Shown: positions 1 through 6,423, counted from the first letter of the stretch. The stretch: 7,049 nucleotides of DNA from Clostridiales bacterium (GCA_026419635.1 JANZZB010000077.1:1-7049); one strand, 5' to 3'. Translations and numbers: made by a program. The notes: generated by a model not told the origin, from the letters alone.

Positions 1-373
1 GAGCGCTCCCCCCGCACAGGATGGTGGGCAGGAATGGGGAGTGTGTTTGTTTTAATTCTCCTTGCCTGGTTTTCTTATCTTCATGGGGGGAATTTTTTAT
101 TTGTTTTAGCTCTTTGCAAATCCACAAAAGATCATGAAGCCTCTCAGTGGGCTCGCCAAAACCACAGAAAACAATTTCAACGAATTTTGATAGATCCTGT
201 TTTAAGATGTCTTTAAGAATCTCTTCTTTTGTATATTCCTTTGAAAGCCAAAGAGTCGGTGCGTCGCCTACACCTTTGTAATGAGAACGGATACAAAATG
301 TGCAGTTCATTGTGCAGCGGTTGGTCATATTAACATAGAGCCCGTTGCCGACTTTATAAGTTAAAGCGTCCAT
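1..373 (-). CDS. TatD-associated radical SAM protein, N-terminal part (cut by window edge)
   Basis: The ATG at 373-371 opens a frame of 124 residues that runs off the left edge without a stop. Near the N terminus (residues 20-27) is the radical SAM cluster motif CxxxCxxC (C20, C24, C27, within NRCTMNCTFCIR), which would bind a [4Fe-4S] cluster and S-adenosylmethionine. It is followed by GVGDAPTLWL (34-43) and FCGFGEPTERL (69-79), the second being the glycine-rich SAM-binding strand. This combination matches the radical SAM family habitually encoded next to TatD nucleases in clostridia; its reaction and substrate are unknown. The gene starts 9 bases after the tatD stop, and its GAGG Shine-Dalgarno overlaps that stop, which suggests coupled translation. 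From about residue 92 (positions 1 to ~100) the frame stays open but no longer looks like the family: the expected stretch resembling RINTNG is absent, replaced by a lysine-, proline- and threonine-rich run. A contig-end chimera, base-calling error or frameshift is possible, so only residues 1 to ~91 are secure. Confidence 0.85.
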   Translation of the reverse strand, partial: MDALTYKVGNGLYVNMTNRCTMNCTFCIRSHYKGVGDAPTLWLSKEYTKEEILKDILKQDLSKFVEIVFCGFGEPTERLHDLLWICKELKQIKNSPHEDKKTRQGELKQTHSPFLPTILCGGSA

Positions 374-377
374 TTCA

Positions 378-385
378 TTACCTCA
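378..385 (-). promoter_or_regulatory. Ribosome binding site of the radical SAM gene, overlapping the tatD stop
   Basis: Read on the minus strand, TGAGGTAA holds the TGA stop of tatD (385-383) and a GAGG Shine-Dalgarno core (384-381), 7 bases before the ATG at 373. A ribosome terminating on tatD would sit on the start region of the next gene, the arrangement expected for translational coupling. It also fixes the start chosen for the radical SAM gene. Confidence 0.7.
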
Positions 386-1141
386 AATATGAAAGAATTC
401 ACGCCCGTTTTTCGTGGTTAATGCAGCAATTTCAGAAAACGTGCTTCCTCGGATTTCAGCAATTTTTTCAGCGACAAAACGGACCATGCCTGGATGGTTT
501 CGTTTGCCGCGGTAAGGTTCCGGTGTCATGTACGGTGAATCGGTTTCAATCATAATTCTGTCTTCCGGAATCCATTTGATGATTTCAGGGGAACGGCGCG
601 CGTTCTTAAACGTAATAGCACCTGTAAAAGAGAGGTAGAAACCTAGTTTTATAAGCTCCTTTGCCATCTCTAAGCTGCCCGAATAACAATGAAAAACACC
701 TTTTTCCAATTTATATTTTTTTACGATTTCCAAAGTATCCTCATGTGCTTCCCGATCATGGATAATAACAGGAAGATGAAGATCCCTCGCAAGCTCCATT
801 TGTTTATTAAACCATACTTTTTGTAATTCTCTCGGCGAGAAATCATAGTGATAGTCAAGCCCGATTTCACCGATCGCGACCGCCTTTTTATGAGACGCAA
901 GTTTAGCGATCTTCTCAAGGTCGCCGTCCTGTGCGCCAGAACAATCATGTGGGTGTACGCCGACAGATGCATAGATAAAATCATGTTTTTCCGCCAGCTC
1001 AAGTGATTTATATGAAGTTTTCAAACAGGTTGCCGCGTTTAATACAAAAGAAACTCCGATGTTTTTAATTGTTTGGATTAATTCATCACGGTCTTCGTCA
1101 AACGCTTCATCAGTCAAATGAGCGTGAGTATCAAAAAGCAT
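383..1141 (-). CDS. tatD: TatD family metal-dependent deoxyribonuclease
   Basis: A 252-residue TatD-type hydrolase of the amidohydrolase-like TIM-barrel superfamily; characterised members are Mg2+-dependent cytoplasmic DNases with 3'-5' exonuclease activity. The metal-site residues are all visible: H6 and H8 in FDTHAHL at the N terminus, E92 in GEIGLDYH, H128 in IIHDR, H151 in FHCYSG and D201 in ETDSPY. Length is normal for the family (about 250-260) and the C terminus ends in the usual short helix (TTKNGREFF). The frame is open 15 codons further upstream to an ATG at 1186, but those residues (MQSINKQSKDFKELF) precede the conserved start of the barrel. The ATG at 1141 has an AAGGAG site 6 bases upstream, so I start there. 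It follows metG, a neighbourhood common in Firmicutes, and precedes a TatD-linked radical SAM gene. The 119-base gap to metG holds a long perfect palindrome and no strong promoter. Despite the historical name, TatD proteins are not required for Tat protein export. Confidence 0.95.
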   Translation of the reverse strand: MLFDTHAHLTDEAFDEDRDELIQTIKNIGVSFVLNAATCLKTSYKSLELAEKHDFIYASVGVHPHDCSGAQDGDLEKIAKLASHKKAVAIGEIGLDYHYDFSPRELQKVWFNKQMELARDLHLPVIIHDREAHEDTLEIVKKYKLEKGVFHCYSGSLEMAKELIKLGFYLSFTGAITFKNARRSPEIIKWIPEDRIMIETDSPYMTPEPYRGKRNHPGMVRFVAEKIAEIRGSTFSEIAALTTKNGREFFHI

Positions 1142-1147
1142 AAACAG

Positions 1148-1153
1148 CTCCTT
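1148..1153 (-). promoter_or_regulatory. Shine-Dalgarno site that sets the tatD start
   Basis: AAGGAG on the minus strand lies 6 bases upstream of the ATG at 1141. The alternative in-frame ATG at 1186 has no comparable purine run before it. This supports the 252-residue product beginning MLFDTHAHL over the 267-residue one. Confidence 0.85.
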
Positions 1154-1196
1154 AAAATCCTTGCTTTGCTTGTTAATGGATTGCATTAAATTCGTC

Positions 1197-1232
1197 TTTG
1201 CCGATTAAATATTAAAATATTTAATCGGCAAA
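1197..1232. repeat. Perfect 17-bp inverted repeat between metG and tatD
   Basis: The arms TTTGCCGATTAAATATT (1197-1213) and its exact reverse complement (1216-1232) are separated by the two bases AA. The palindrome lies 28 bases after the metG stop and 43 bases before the tatD Shine-Dalgarno. In RNA it would form a long hairpin, A/U-rich at the tip and GCCG near the base. On the minus strand the stem is followed by GACGAATTT, on the plus strand by TCATTATAAT; neither is a U-tract, so it is not a standard intrinsic terminator. It could be a dyad operator, an RNA processing or 3'-end protecting element between the two genes, or a weak terminator or attenuator. On the minus strand a TATAAT (1240-1235) lies just upstream, without a recognisable -35. 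If that were used, transcription would begin at the edge of the palindrome. The structure is certain; the function is not known. Confidence 0.9.
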
Positions 1233-1260
1233 TCATTATAATTTATGCTAATTGCTCTTT

Positions 1261-3207
1261 TTACCTTACTTTTGAACCGGGAGTTGCCTCGTCGGCAAAA
1301 ATGACTTTCACCGTATCATCCGAATCGGCTGCGAGAATCATCCCTTCGCTGTCAACTCCTCTGAGTTTAGCCGGTTTGAGGTTATATACCAAAATGATAT
1401 TGCGTCCTATGAGATCCTCGGGTTTATAATATTTTGCTATTCCGGAAACAACTTGCCGTGTTTGATCTGAAACACTTAACTGTAACTTTAAGAGCTTATC
1501 CGATTTTGGAACGGGTTCGCATGATAAAACTTTTGCAACGCGGAGCTCGACTTTTGCAAAATCCTCAATCGAAATCTGGGAAACACCGACTGTTTCGTCT
1601 GCCTCTTTCTGAGTCTCCTTACTGGGTGCCTCTTTTTGGAGCAGTTTTTCATCGATTTCAGCAATTTTCTTCTCCGCATCGATACGTGTAAACAGAATTT
1701 CTGCCTTGCCGGTTAAGTCTCCCGCTTTCATACCGTCAAATGAATAGAGGCTTTCATAAGAGATCACCTTTGTATTTAATTGTTTATATATACTTTGCGC
1801 CGTTTCAGGTAAAAACGGCTCCAACAATACCGCCGCAAAGCGGATCGATTCAAGCAGATTATAAAGAACCGTACCCAAGCGCTCTTTTTTAGCTGGATCC
1901 TTAGCCAATACCCACGGAGTTGTTTCATCAATATATTTATTGCTGCGGCGCAAAAGCACAAAAATTTCATCTATCGCGTCCGCTATACGAAGTTCATTCA
2001 TTTTGCTCTTAACCCTTTTTGGAGTATCAAGCGCGAGTGAAATCAGCTCTTCGTCATATTCGCCCTGACAGGACGGTTTCTGTATCACACCTTCAAAATA
2101 TTTGTCTGACATTGCAATTGTACGATTTACAAGATTGCCGAGGATATTTGCAAGATCAGAATTGATTCGTTCGATCATCAATTCATACGTTAACGTTCCG
2201 TCAGAGGCAAACGGCATCTCATGAAGCACATAATACCGTACCGCATCAACTCCGAAATAAGAAATCAAGTCGTCTGCGTATATGACGTTGCCTTTGGATT
2301 TAGACATCTTCCCGTCTCCCACCATCAGCCAGGGGTGTCCGAAAACCTGTTTCGGGAGGGGCTCGCCAAGCGCCATCAACAGAATCGGCCAGTAAATTGT
2401 GTGAAAACGCAAAATGTCCTTGCCGATTAAATGGATATCGGCAGGCCAAAATTTCTTATACATTTCGCTTGAATTTCCGTCGGGATCGTAACCCGCAAAC
2501 GTAATATAATTAGAAAGAGCGTCAACCCAAACATAAACGACATGTTTTGGGTCAAAATCAACCGGTATGCCCCAGGTAAACGAAGTACGTGATACGCAAA
2601 GGTCCTGTAACCCAGGCTTTAAGAAATTATTGATCATTTCATTTTTGCGTGATTCCGGCTGAATAAACATGGGGTTTTCTTCAATGTGTTTTATAAGCTT
2701 GTCCGCATATTTAGACATTTTAAAGAAATAAGCTTCTTCCTTCGCTTTTTTGACCTCACGCCCACAGTCCGGGCATTTTCCGTCAACCAGCTGTGCTTCT
2801 GTAAAAAATGCTTCGCAGGGTGTGCAGTACATTCCTTCGTAATGTCCTTTATAAATATCTCCCTGGTCATAAAGCTTCTTAAATATCTTCTGAATCTTTT
2901 TTTCATGATCCGGGTCGGTCGTTCTGACAAACCGGTCATACGTTGTATTCATCATATCCCAGATCGCCTTGATCTGAGCTGCAACATCATCGACGAACTT
3001 CTGGGGCGGAACCCCCTTTTCAGAAGCCTTCTGCTGAATCTTTATTCCATGCTCGTCCGTTCCCGTCTGAAAATAAACATCATAACCTAGAAGCCGTTTA
3101 AACCGTGCGATAGAGTCGGCAAGCACAATTTCATACGTATTACCGATATGAGGTTTTCCCGATGTGTATGCGATCGCAGTTGTGATATAAAATTTGTCTT
3201 TCTCCAT
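1261..3207 (-). CDS. metG: Methionyl-tRNA synthetase
   Basis: A class I aminoacyl-tRNA synthetase of 648 residues that charges tRNA-Met with methionine in the cytoplasm. The Rossmann catalytic domain carries the HIGH signature as PHIGN (19-23) and KMSKS at 300-304. The connective insertion contains a four-cysteine zinc site: C128, C131, C145 and C148, in the pattern CxxC then CxxC. HLIGKDILRFH (259-269) and WVDALSNY (227-234) are further conserved catalytic-core segments. An alpha-helical anticodon-binding domain follows (about 350-510). After a charged linker (about 510-543) comes a C-terminal OB-fold tRNA-binding domain of the EMAP-II/Trbp111 type (about 545-648: IEDFAKVELRVAKV, VVSGIAKYY, NLKPAKLRG). 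This is the full layout of the Bacillus/Clostridium enzyme, with no missing motif. The start ATG has a GGAGGA site 8 bases upstream. It has its own promoter 73-101 bases upstream, and tatD follows on the same strand. Confidence 0.98.
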   Translation of the reverse strand: MEKDKFYITTAIAYTSGKPHIGNTYEIVLADSIARFKRLLGYDVYFQTGTDEHGIKIQQKASEKGVPPQKFVDDVAAQIKAIWDMMNTTYDRFVRTTDPDHEKKIQKIFKKLYDQGDIYKGHYEGMYCTPCEAFFTEAQLVDGKCPDCGREVKKAKEEAYFFKMSKYADKLIKHIEENPMFIQPESRKNEMINNFLKPGLQDLCVSRTSFTWGIPVDFDPKHVVYVWVDALSNYITFAGYDPDGNSSEMYKKFWPADIHLIGKDILRFHTIYWPILLMALGEPLPKQVFGHPWLMVGDGKMSKSKGNVIYADDLISYFGVDAVRYYVLHEMPFASDGTLTYELMIERINSDLANILGNLVNRTIAMSDKYFEGVIQKPSCQGEYDEELISLALDTPKRVKSKMNELRIADAIDEIFVLLRRSNKYIDETTPWVLAKDPAKKERLGTVLYNLLESIRFAAVLLEPFLPETAQSIYKQLNTKVISYESLYSFDGMKAGDLTGKAEILFTRIDAEKKIAEIDEKLLQKEAPSKETQKEADETVGVSQISIEDFAKVELRVAKVLSCEPVPKSDKLLKLQLSVSDQTRQVVSGIAKYYKPEDLIGRNIILVYNLKPAKLRGVDSEGMILAADSDDTVKVIFADEATPGSKVR

Positions 3208-3215
3208 AACCGGTG

Positions 3216-3245
3216 TCCTCCATTCATCCGGCTCGTTTGCCGGAT
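3216..3245 (-). promoter_or_regulatory. metG leader: small hairpin beside the Shine-Dalgarno
   Basis: On the minus strand ATCCGGC (3245-3239) and GCCGGAT (3232-3226) form a 7-bp stem with a six-base loop, ending 4 bases before the GGAGGA ribosome binding site (3221-3216). A third CCGG (ACCGGT) lies between that site and the ATG and could compete for pairing. This could modulate metG translation, but no alternative fold that clearly buries the Shine-Dalgarno is evident. The hairpin is seen; a regulatory role is a guess. Confidence 0.35.
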
Positions 3246-3279
3246 TCCCCCGAAACTCAAGATGTATAATTTTCTTTTT

Positions 3280-3308
3280 ATTATATACTGAATAGCCGCT
3301 TCTATCAA
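3280..3308 (-). promoter_or_regulatory. Sigma-A type promoter for metG
   Basis: On the minus strand TTGATA (3308-3303) and TATAAT (3285-3280) are separated by exactly 17 bases. This is a perfect -10 and a 5-of-6 -35 at the optimal spacing. The start would fall near 3273, giving a leader of about 65 nt. It lies directly after the hairpin that ends the upstream transcript, so metG is probably an independent transcription unit. The leader is too short for a T-box or SAM riboswitch. Confidence 0.8.
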
Positions 3309-3309
3309 T

Positions 3310-3342
3310 AAAGATTGCGGTACTTCAGTTCCCGCAATCTTT
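3310..3342 (-). terminator. Hairpin after the DUF975 gene (probable weak or bidirectional terminator)
   Basis: An 11-bp perfect stem, AAAGATTGCGG with its complement, has an 11-base loop and begins 7 bases after the DUF975 stop codon. On the minus strand the stem closes with CUUU followed by AUUGAU, a poor U-tract. On the plus strand it is followed by TTATCCTTTATTTTT, which is richer in T. Position supports termination of the upstream unit; the weak tail means some read-through into metG is likely. Confidence 0.6.
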
Positions 3343-3349
3343 TTATCCT

Positions 3350-4432
3350 TTATTTTTCTTCTTTGCTGTCAGGACCGCCAATATGATCTGAGGGCGGCTC
3401 ACTTTCCTTTATATCCGTTTGGTCATCAAAATCTGTTTTTTCTTCCGGGTTTTGATATGTGTTTGAACGATTGTCTTCCACAGACTGATTCGGATTTTTG
3501 GTTGCGGCGTCTTTATTTGCAATCGAGTACCATGCCGGCACATGAATGTGAAATAAGTTCGGGTTATATGTTCCTTTAATATAATACGCTGTCGCTAACA
3601 TCATATAAGGTGCCACATAAAGCAAAAACAAACCAACGGCAAGAAATCCGCGGATTGCTGCATTCATCATAATCGCGGTTGGGATGGCTGTTGTATCAAT
3701 AAATCCAGTTGCAAGAGAAGAAAGATATCCGGATTTTGTTAATTCCATTCCAATTTCGGAAGTAAAAATCAGAAATATCATTAATCCCCAACCGAAAAAA
3801 CTGGCATAAAAAGAAAATAAATCCCATTTCTTTTTCTTAAATAGCTTTCTTGATTCTTTAAGGCAATTCCACGGTTTTTTTTCTGCATCCTCTGCCAAAA
3901 GAAAAAAACCGGGAACGTAGGTTAAAATTCTTGCAGCGACAAAAATGAATTCTACCACCATAATAAGCATAATGAACAAAGAAATTCCGTTATACCCTGC
4001 ATTTAGGGAGTATGCCAAGACACTTGCCGGTAAAACATATGCGATCAGAGCGATTACTACTGTAATAATGTAATATTCAACATTGATTAAAACCGATTTA
4101 ATATATCTTTTCCCTTCACCGAACCATAAAAAAATATCACCGACCGAGACCGGTTTTCCATCGGCCAGCCTCATTCCAAATTCTAAAAAGCCTAATGTAA
4201 AAGGAGATATAATCAATAGGTTTAGTAAAACGGGCAGAAATCCTAAAATCAAACTAATGAATACGCTTTTTATTGAGTTTAATTTATCTTGAATCGGAAA
4301 ACGAATCAGCATAAGCGAAAAATTAACCAAAAGAAAGATCAAAGTAATTCCTATACTTTTTATCAAATTTTTAAATAGAACTGCTTTTGCCTGTCTTTTA
4401 ACAGCAATTCTGAAGAAAATGCCTTCATTCAT
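3350..4432 (-). CDS. DUF975 family integral membrane protein
   Basis: A 360-residue polytopic membrane protein of unknown function. The first helix is preceded by a basic segment (FFRIAVKRQAKAVLFKN) typical of DUF975 N termini. By hydrophobicity I place helices at about 27-43, 57-78, 120-143, 150-180, 205-225 and 262-285. DUF975 hallmarks are YVPGFFLLAEDAEKKPW before a basic loop, then SRKLFKKKKWDLF (194-206) and the SFFGWGL turn (211-217). A hydrophilic, D/E-rich tail of about 60 residues follows the last helix; its side of the membrane is not established. I start at the ATG at 4432, which has AAGGTGG 8 bases upstream. An in-frame GTG at 4444 would add four residues but falls inside that ribosome site. 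It lies 89 bases after the VanW-type gene with no hairpin and no convincing promoter between them, so the two are probably co-transcribed. That suggests an envelope role but does not prove one. Confidence 0.85.
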   Translation of the reverse strand: MNEGIFFRIAVKRQAKAVLFKNLIKSIGITLIFLLVNFSLMLIRFPIQDKLNSIKSVFISLILGFLPVLLNLLIISPFTLGFLEFGMRLADGKPVSVGDIFLWFGEGKRYIKSVLINVEYYIITVVIALIAYVLPASVLAYSLNAGYNGISLFIMLIMVVEFIFVAARILTYVPGFFLLAEDAEKKPWNCLKESRKLFKKKKWDLFSFYASFFGWGLMIFLIFTSEIGMELTKSGYLSSLATGFIDTTAIPTAIMMNAAIRGFLAVGLFLLYVAPYMMLATAYYIKGTYNPNLFHIHVPAWYSIANKDAATKNPNQSVEDNRSNTYQNPEEKTDFDDQTDIKESEPPSDHIGGPDSKEEK

Positions 4433-4440
4433 CTGTTTCC

Positions 4441-4447
4441 CCACCTT
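4441..4447 (-). promoter_or_regulatory. Shine-Dalgarno site that sets the DUF975 gene start
   Basis: AAGGTGG on the minus strand lies 8 bases upstream of the ATG at 4432. The competing GTG at 4444 is part of this site and has no purine-rich sequence of its own upstream (ATAGATATTAT). This decides for the shorter product starting MNEGIFF. Confidence 0.75.
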
Positions 4448-4521
4448 ATAATATCTATCTATAATCGTCGGTACTTATTAATTTAATAGAGTGCTTGTCC
4501 TGTTTATTTTCATTCATTATT

Positions 4522-6267
4522 TTACCCTGGTGTATTTTGTTCTGTCGTATTTTGATCCGTTGTGTTTTGATCCGGTCCTAGAATGGGATCTGCTTCCGGC
4601 AAAACAACATCGTTTTGAGCTGGTTGGTTAACGGTTTGTTCTTCTCCGCCTGTTGCATTAGCAGGTTTCGCTGATTGCCCGATTCGTTTAACAAAATCTA
4701 ATTTTTTATAGGTCGATTTGTTGACCAGTTCACGTCTGACTTCTTTACCATTTATATAAACAATACGATACGTTACTGTTTTATAACCTGTATGTCCTTC
4801 ACTTTCGACAATTTTTTTACCATCTTTTAAGCTTTGGTCGACTATTGTTCTTGTTTCGTAAGGCGTCTTTTCCAAAACATTTGTCACAAGTTTAATTTGT
4901 TTGTTTTCAGTTTTTGTTCCATAGAGCTGTACTGTTATACCGCTCCCCTTCTGATATGCGACAACCCGAATGGGGTATTTTGTGCTATTGACAAAACGAA
5001 AATCCGTACTGCCATAAACAACAGTCGCGTCCTGCCCAAGCGGTGTGTAAGATACGGTAAATTGATGGCTGCGCCGCTCTAAAATTTTCAGGTCAGCCCT
5101 AAGTACAGCCATATATACCGTTGACGATACCTGGCAGATTCCGCCGCCCAACCCATCAACGATTTCTCCGTTTTCAAATACCTTTGCTTCTTTGAACCCT
5201 CGCTGCGGCGTGCGTTCACCAACCATCAAGTTATAGGAAAATTCGTCTCCGGGATTTAAGATTTTCCCATTTATATGGCTTGCCGCGAGCTTTACATTGC
5301 TTGTTCTGCTGTGAAGGCTCGGGTTTAAGTTTGTCGTTACGTCAGCAAGGACATCACAAAATAAGCTTTCCTGTAACTTTTCTGTCGTTATCTCAGGTTT
5401 TTTTACTTTAACGGGAATTTCGACTGTTGCTGCATTGCCGCGATTATTTAGGATTTGCTTTGCTTCATTTAGATCAATTTCAATTCCGTCTTTGTGCGGA
5501 AAAATGGTTTGCCCTCTTGGATCTTTTTTAAGGTCAAGCTTCGCATTTTGCGGTTCTGACTGGAGAGCTTTACAAATCGCCTCAAGATCGGGTTCCTGGA
5601 CTTTCTTATAATCAGGTTCTATATTAAACTTAGAAAAATCCGCACTTTCAAATCGCTTAAGAATGGCATTATAAACCTCATCTTTGGAAAGAACTGCATT
5701 TTTATTGGCAAGATATAAAATCAGTTTATCATTCTTGACTTCATATTCTTTAGACTGGCTCTCTTTTATAAATGCGTTCACAATTTCAACGCTTTTCTTT
5801 TCAAGTGCCTGTTTATCCAAAGATAATATGTCGACCGAAGCTCCTGTGATATATGCTTTTAACACATTCGAAATTCTTTTTATATAGTTCCCCTGTCTGC
5901 CATATGCGTAGATCACGTCTGCTGCTTTTTCTGCATCGATATTTGCATGAACTTCTTCAGCAGAAACAGAATATTTTGTGTTTTGAATTGTAAACTCGAC
6001 GCGTTTTCCCTTATATAACTGATCATTCACCTTGTTCAGTTCGTCAATTAAAGCCTTTCTATCCATTCTGGATACGTCTACCGTTCCTGCCCGAACACCG
6101 GGATATACGTTGTCGTAAGAATAAAGCGCCCATGAGGCACCGCCGGCAAAAAGTATAACGATTGCGGCAGCGACACAAACAGCCACCTTTACGGCGGCTC
6201 TCATCGGCTTTTTTTCTTCTAATCGTTTCGGCCCTTCTTGAGGTGAATGTTCGAAAATGCTGGGCAT
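4522..6267 (-). CDS. Membrane-anchored VanW family protein with peptidoglycan-binding-like and G5 domains
   Basis: A 581-residue envelope protein. A short basic cytoplasmic N terminus (EEKKPMRAAVK) precedes one transmembrane helix at about 25-50 with no cleavage motif I can recognise, so the rest should lie outside the membrane. Residues ~55-290 look like the YoaR-type putative peptidoglycan-binding region that usually precedes VanW (YPGVRAGTVDVSRMDR at 55-70). The VanW domain covers about 305-445, with the family signature GGGICQVSSTVY (374-385, C378) and RRSHQFTVSYTPLGQDATVVYG (398-419, H401). A G5 domain follows at about 455-525 (YETRTIVD, GHTGYKTVTYRIVYING). The C terminus is a low-complexity N/Q/T/P tail ending in three copies of a five-residue repeat. 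VanW takes its name from some vancomycin-resistance clusters, but its biochemical role is unknown and no vanHAX-like genes are present, so this is not evidence of resistance. The start has GAGGG 5 bases upstream and a promoter about 50-80 bases upstream. Confidence 0.92.
   Translation of the reverse strand: MPSIFEHSPQEGPKRLEEKKPMRAAVKVAVCVAAAIVILFAGGASWALYSYDNVYPGVRAGTVDVSRMDRKALIDELNKVNDQLYKGKRVEFTIQNTKYSVSAEEVHANIDAEKAADVIYAYGRQGNYIKRISNVLKAYITGASVDILSLDKQALEKKSVEIVNAFIKESQSKEYEVKNDKLILYLANKNAVLSKDEVYNAILKRFESADFSKFNIEPDYKKVQEPDLEAICKALQSEPQNAKLDLKKDPRGQTIFPHKDGIEIDLNEAKQILNNRGNAATVEIPVKVKKPEITTEKLQESLFCDVLADVTTNLNPSLHSRTSNVKLAASHINGKILNPGDEFSYNLMVGERTPQRGFKEAKVFENGEIVDGLGGGICQVSSTVYMAVLRADLKILERRSHQFTVSYTPLGQDATVVYGSTDFRFVNSTKYPIRVVAYQKGSGITVQLYGTKTENKQIKLVTNVLEKTPYETRTIVDQSLKDGKKIVESEGHTGYKTVTYRIVYINGKEVRRELVNKSTYKKLDFVKRIGQSAKPANATGGEEQTVNQPAQNDVVLPEADPILGPDQNTTDQNTTEQNTPG
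4529..4573. repeat. Three 15-bp tandem repeats in the 3' end of the VanW-type gene
   Basis: Copies at 4529-4543, 4544-4558 and 4559-4573 follow the plus-strand pattern GTYGTRTTTTGATCC; the first copy is more diverged. They encode DQNTT, DQNTT and EQNTP at residues 566-580, just before the final glycine. In-frame repeat units like these can change copy number by slippage without breaking the frame. They extend a flexible polar tail. Confidence 0.75.
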
Positions 6268-6316
6268 AGCAACCCTCTTCGCAATTTAATAAAATATGTT
6301 ACGAGACCCATTTAAT

Positions 6317-6346
6317 ATTATATCCTATAGCTGGGATTTATTACAA
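6317..6346 (-). promoter_or_regulatory. Probable promoter of the VanW-type gene
   Basis: On the minus strand TTGTAA (6346-6341) and TATAAT (6322-6317) are 18 bases apart. The -10 is perfect and the -35 matches 4 of 6. The start would be near 6310, giving a leader of about 43 nt before the ATG at 6267. It lies downstream of the thrS hairpin, consistent with a new transcription unit. Confidence 0.65.
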
Positions 6347-6377
6347 TTACGAAACGGAAACAACGTATTGTTAAATT

Positions 6378-6416
6378 ATTCAAGGCCGCCCGGATATTTA
6401 TTTGGCGGCCTTGAAT
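6378..6416 (-). terminator. Terminator hairpin after thrS
   Basis: A 13-bp perfect stem, ATTCAAGGCCGCC with its complement, has a 13-base A/T-rich loop and begins 7 bases after the thrS stop. On the minus strand the stem is followed by AATTTAACAATA, A/T-rich but not a clean U-tract. Its strength, position and the promoter that follows make it a good candidate for the end of the thrS transcript. Confidence 0.7.
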
Positions 6417-6423
6417 GAAATGT

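Noticed and set aside
34..216. Plus-strand open frame of 60 codons with a hydrophobic N terminus
   Set aside because: It lies opposite the radical SAM gene, whose cluster and SAM motifs are clear on the minus strand, and it continues into the suspect left edge. No ribosome site precedes it.
1142..1186. Longer tatD start at the ATG at 1186
   Set aside because: The extra 15 residues lie before the conserved FDTHAHL start of the barrel, while the ATG at 1141 has a well-placed AAGGAG.
2420..2432. A 13-base match to the arm of the metG-tatD palindrome inside metG (TTGCCGATTAAAT)
   Set aside because: Here it encodes part of the conserved HLIGKD motif of methionyl-tRNA synthetase and has no matching inverted arm, so coincidence of codon choice explains it.
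2686..3090. Plus-strand open frame of 134 codons
   Set aside because: It is fully inside metG on the opposite strand, over the conserved zinc and catalytic regions, and its translation has no recognisable domain.
3208..3349. T-box or SAM riboswitch upstream of metG
   Set aside because: The gap is 142 bases and the promoter leaves about 65 nt of leader, too short for either. No T-box core sequence is visible.
4433..4444. GTG start for the DUF975 gene at 4444
   Set aside because: The GTG overlaps the AAGGTGG that serves the ATG at 4432 and has no purine-rich site upstream.
4445..4521. Possible promoter for the DUF975 gene (TATAGA or TATTAT with weak -35 matches)
   Set aside because: The DNA is A/T-rich and several -10-like hexamers occur, but none has a convincing -35 at 16-18 bases.
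4522..6267. Vancomycin resistance locus
   Set aside because: Only a VanW-domain protein is present, in a housekeeping context. No ligase, dehydrogenase, dipeptidase or two-component genes are nearby, and VanW/G5 proteins are common in susceptible Clostridia.
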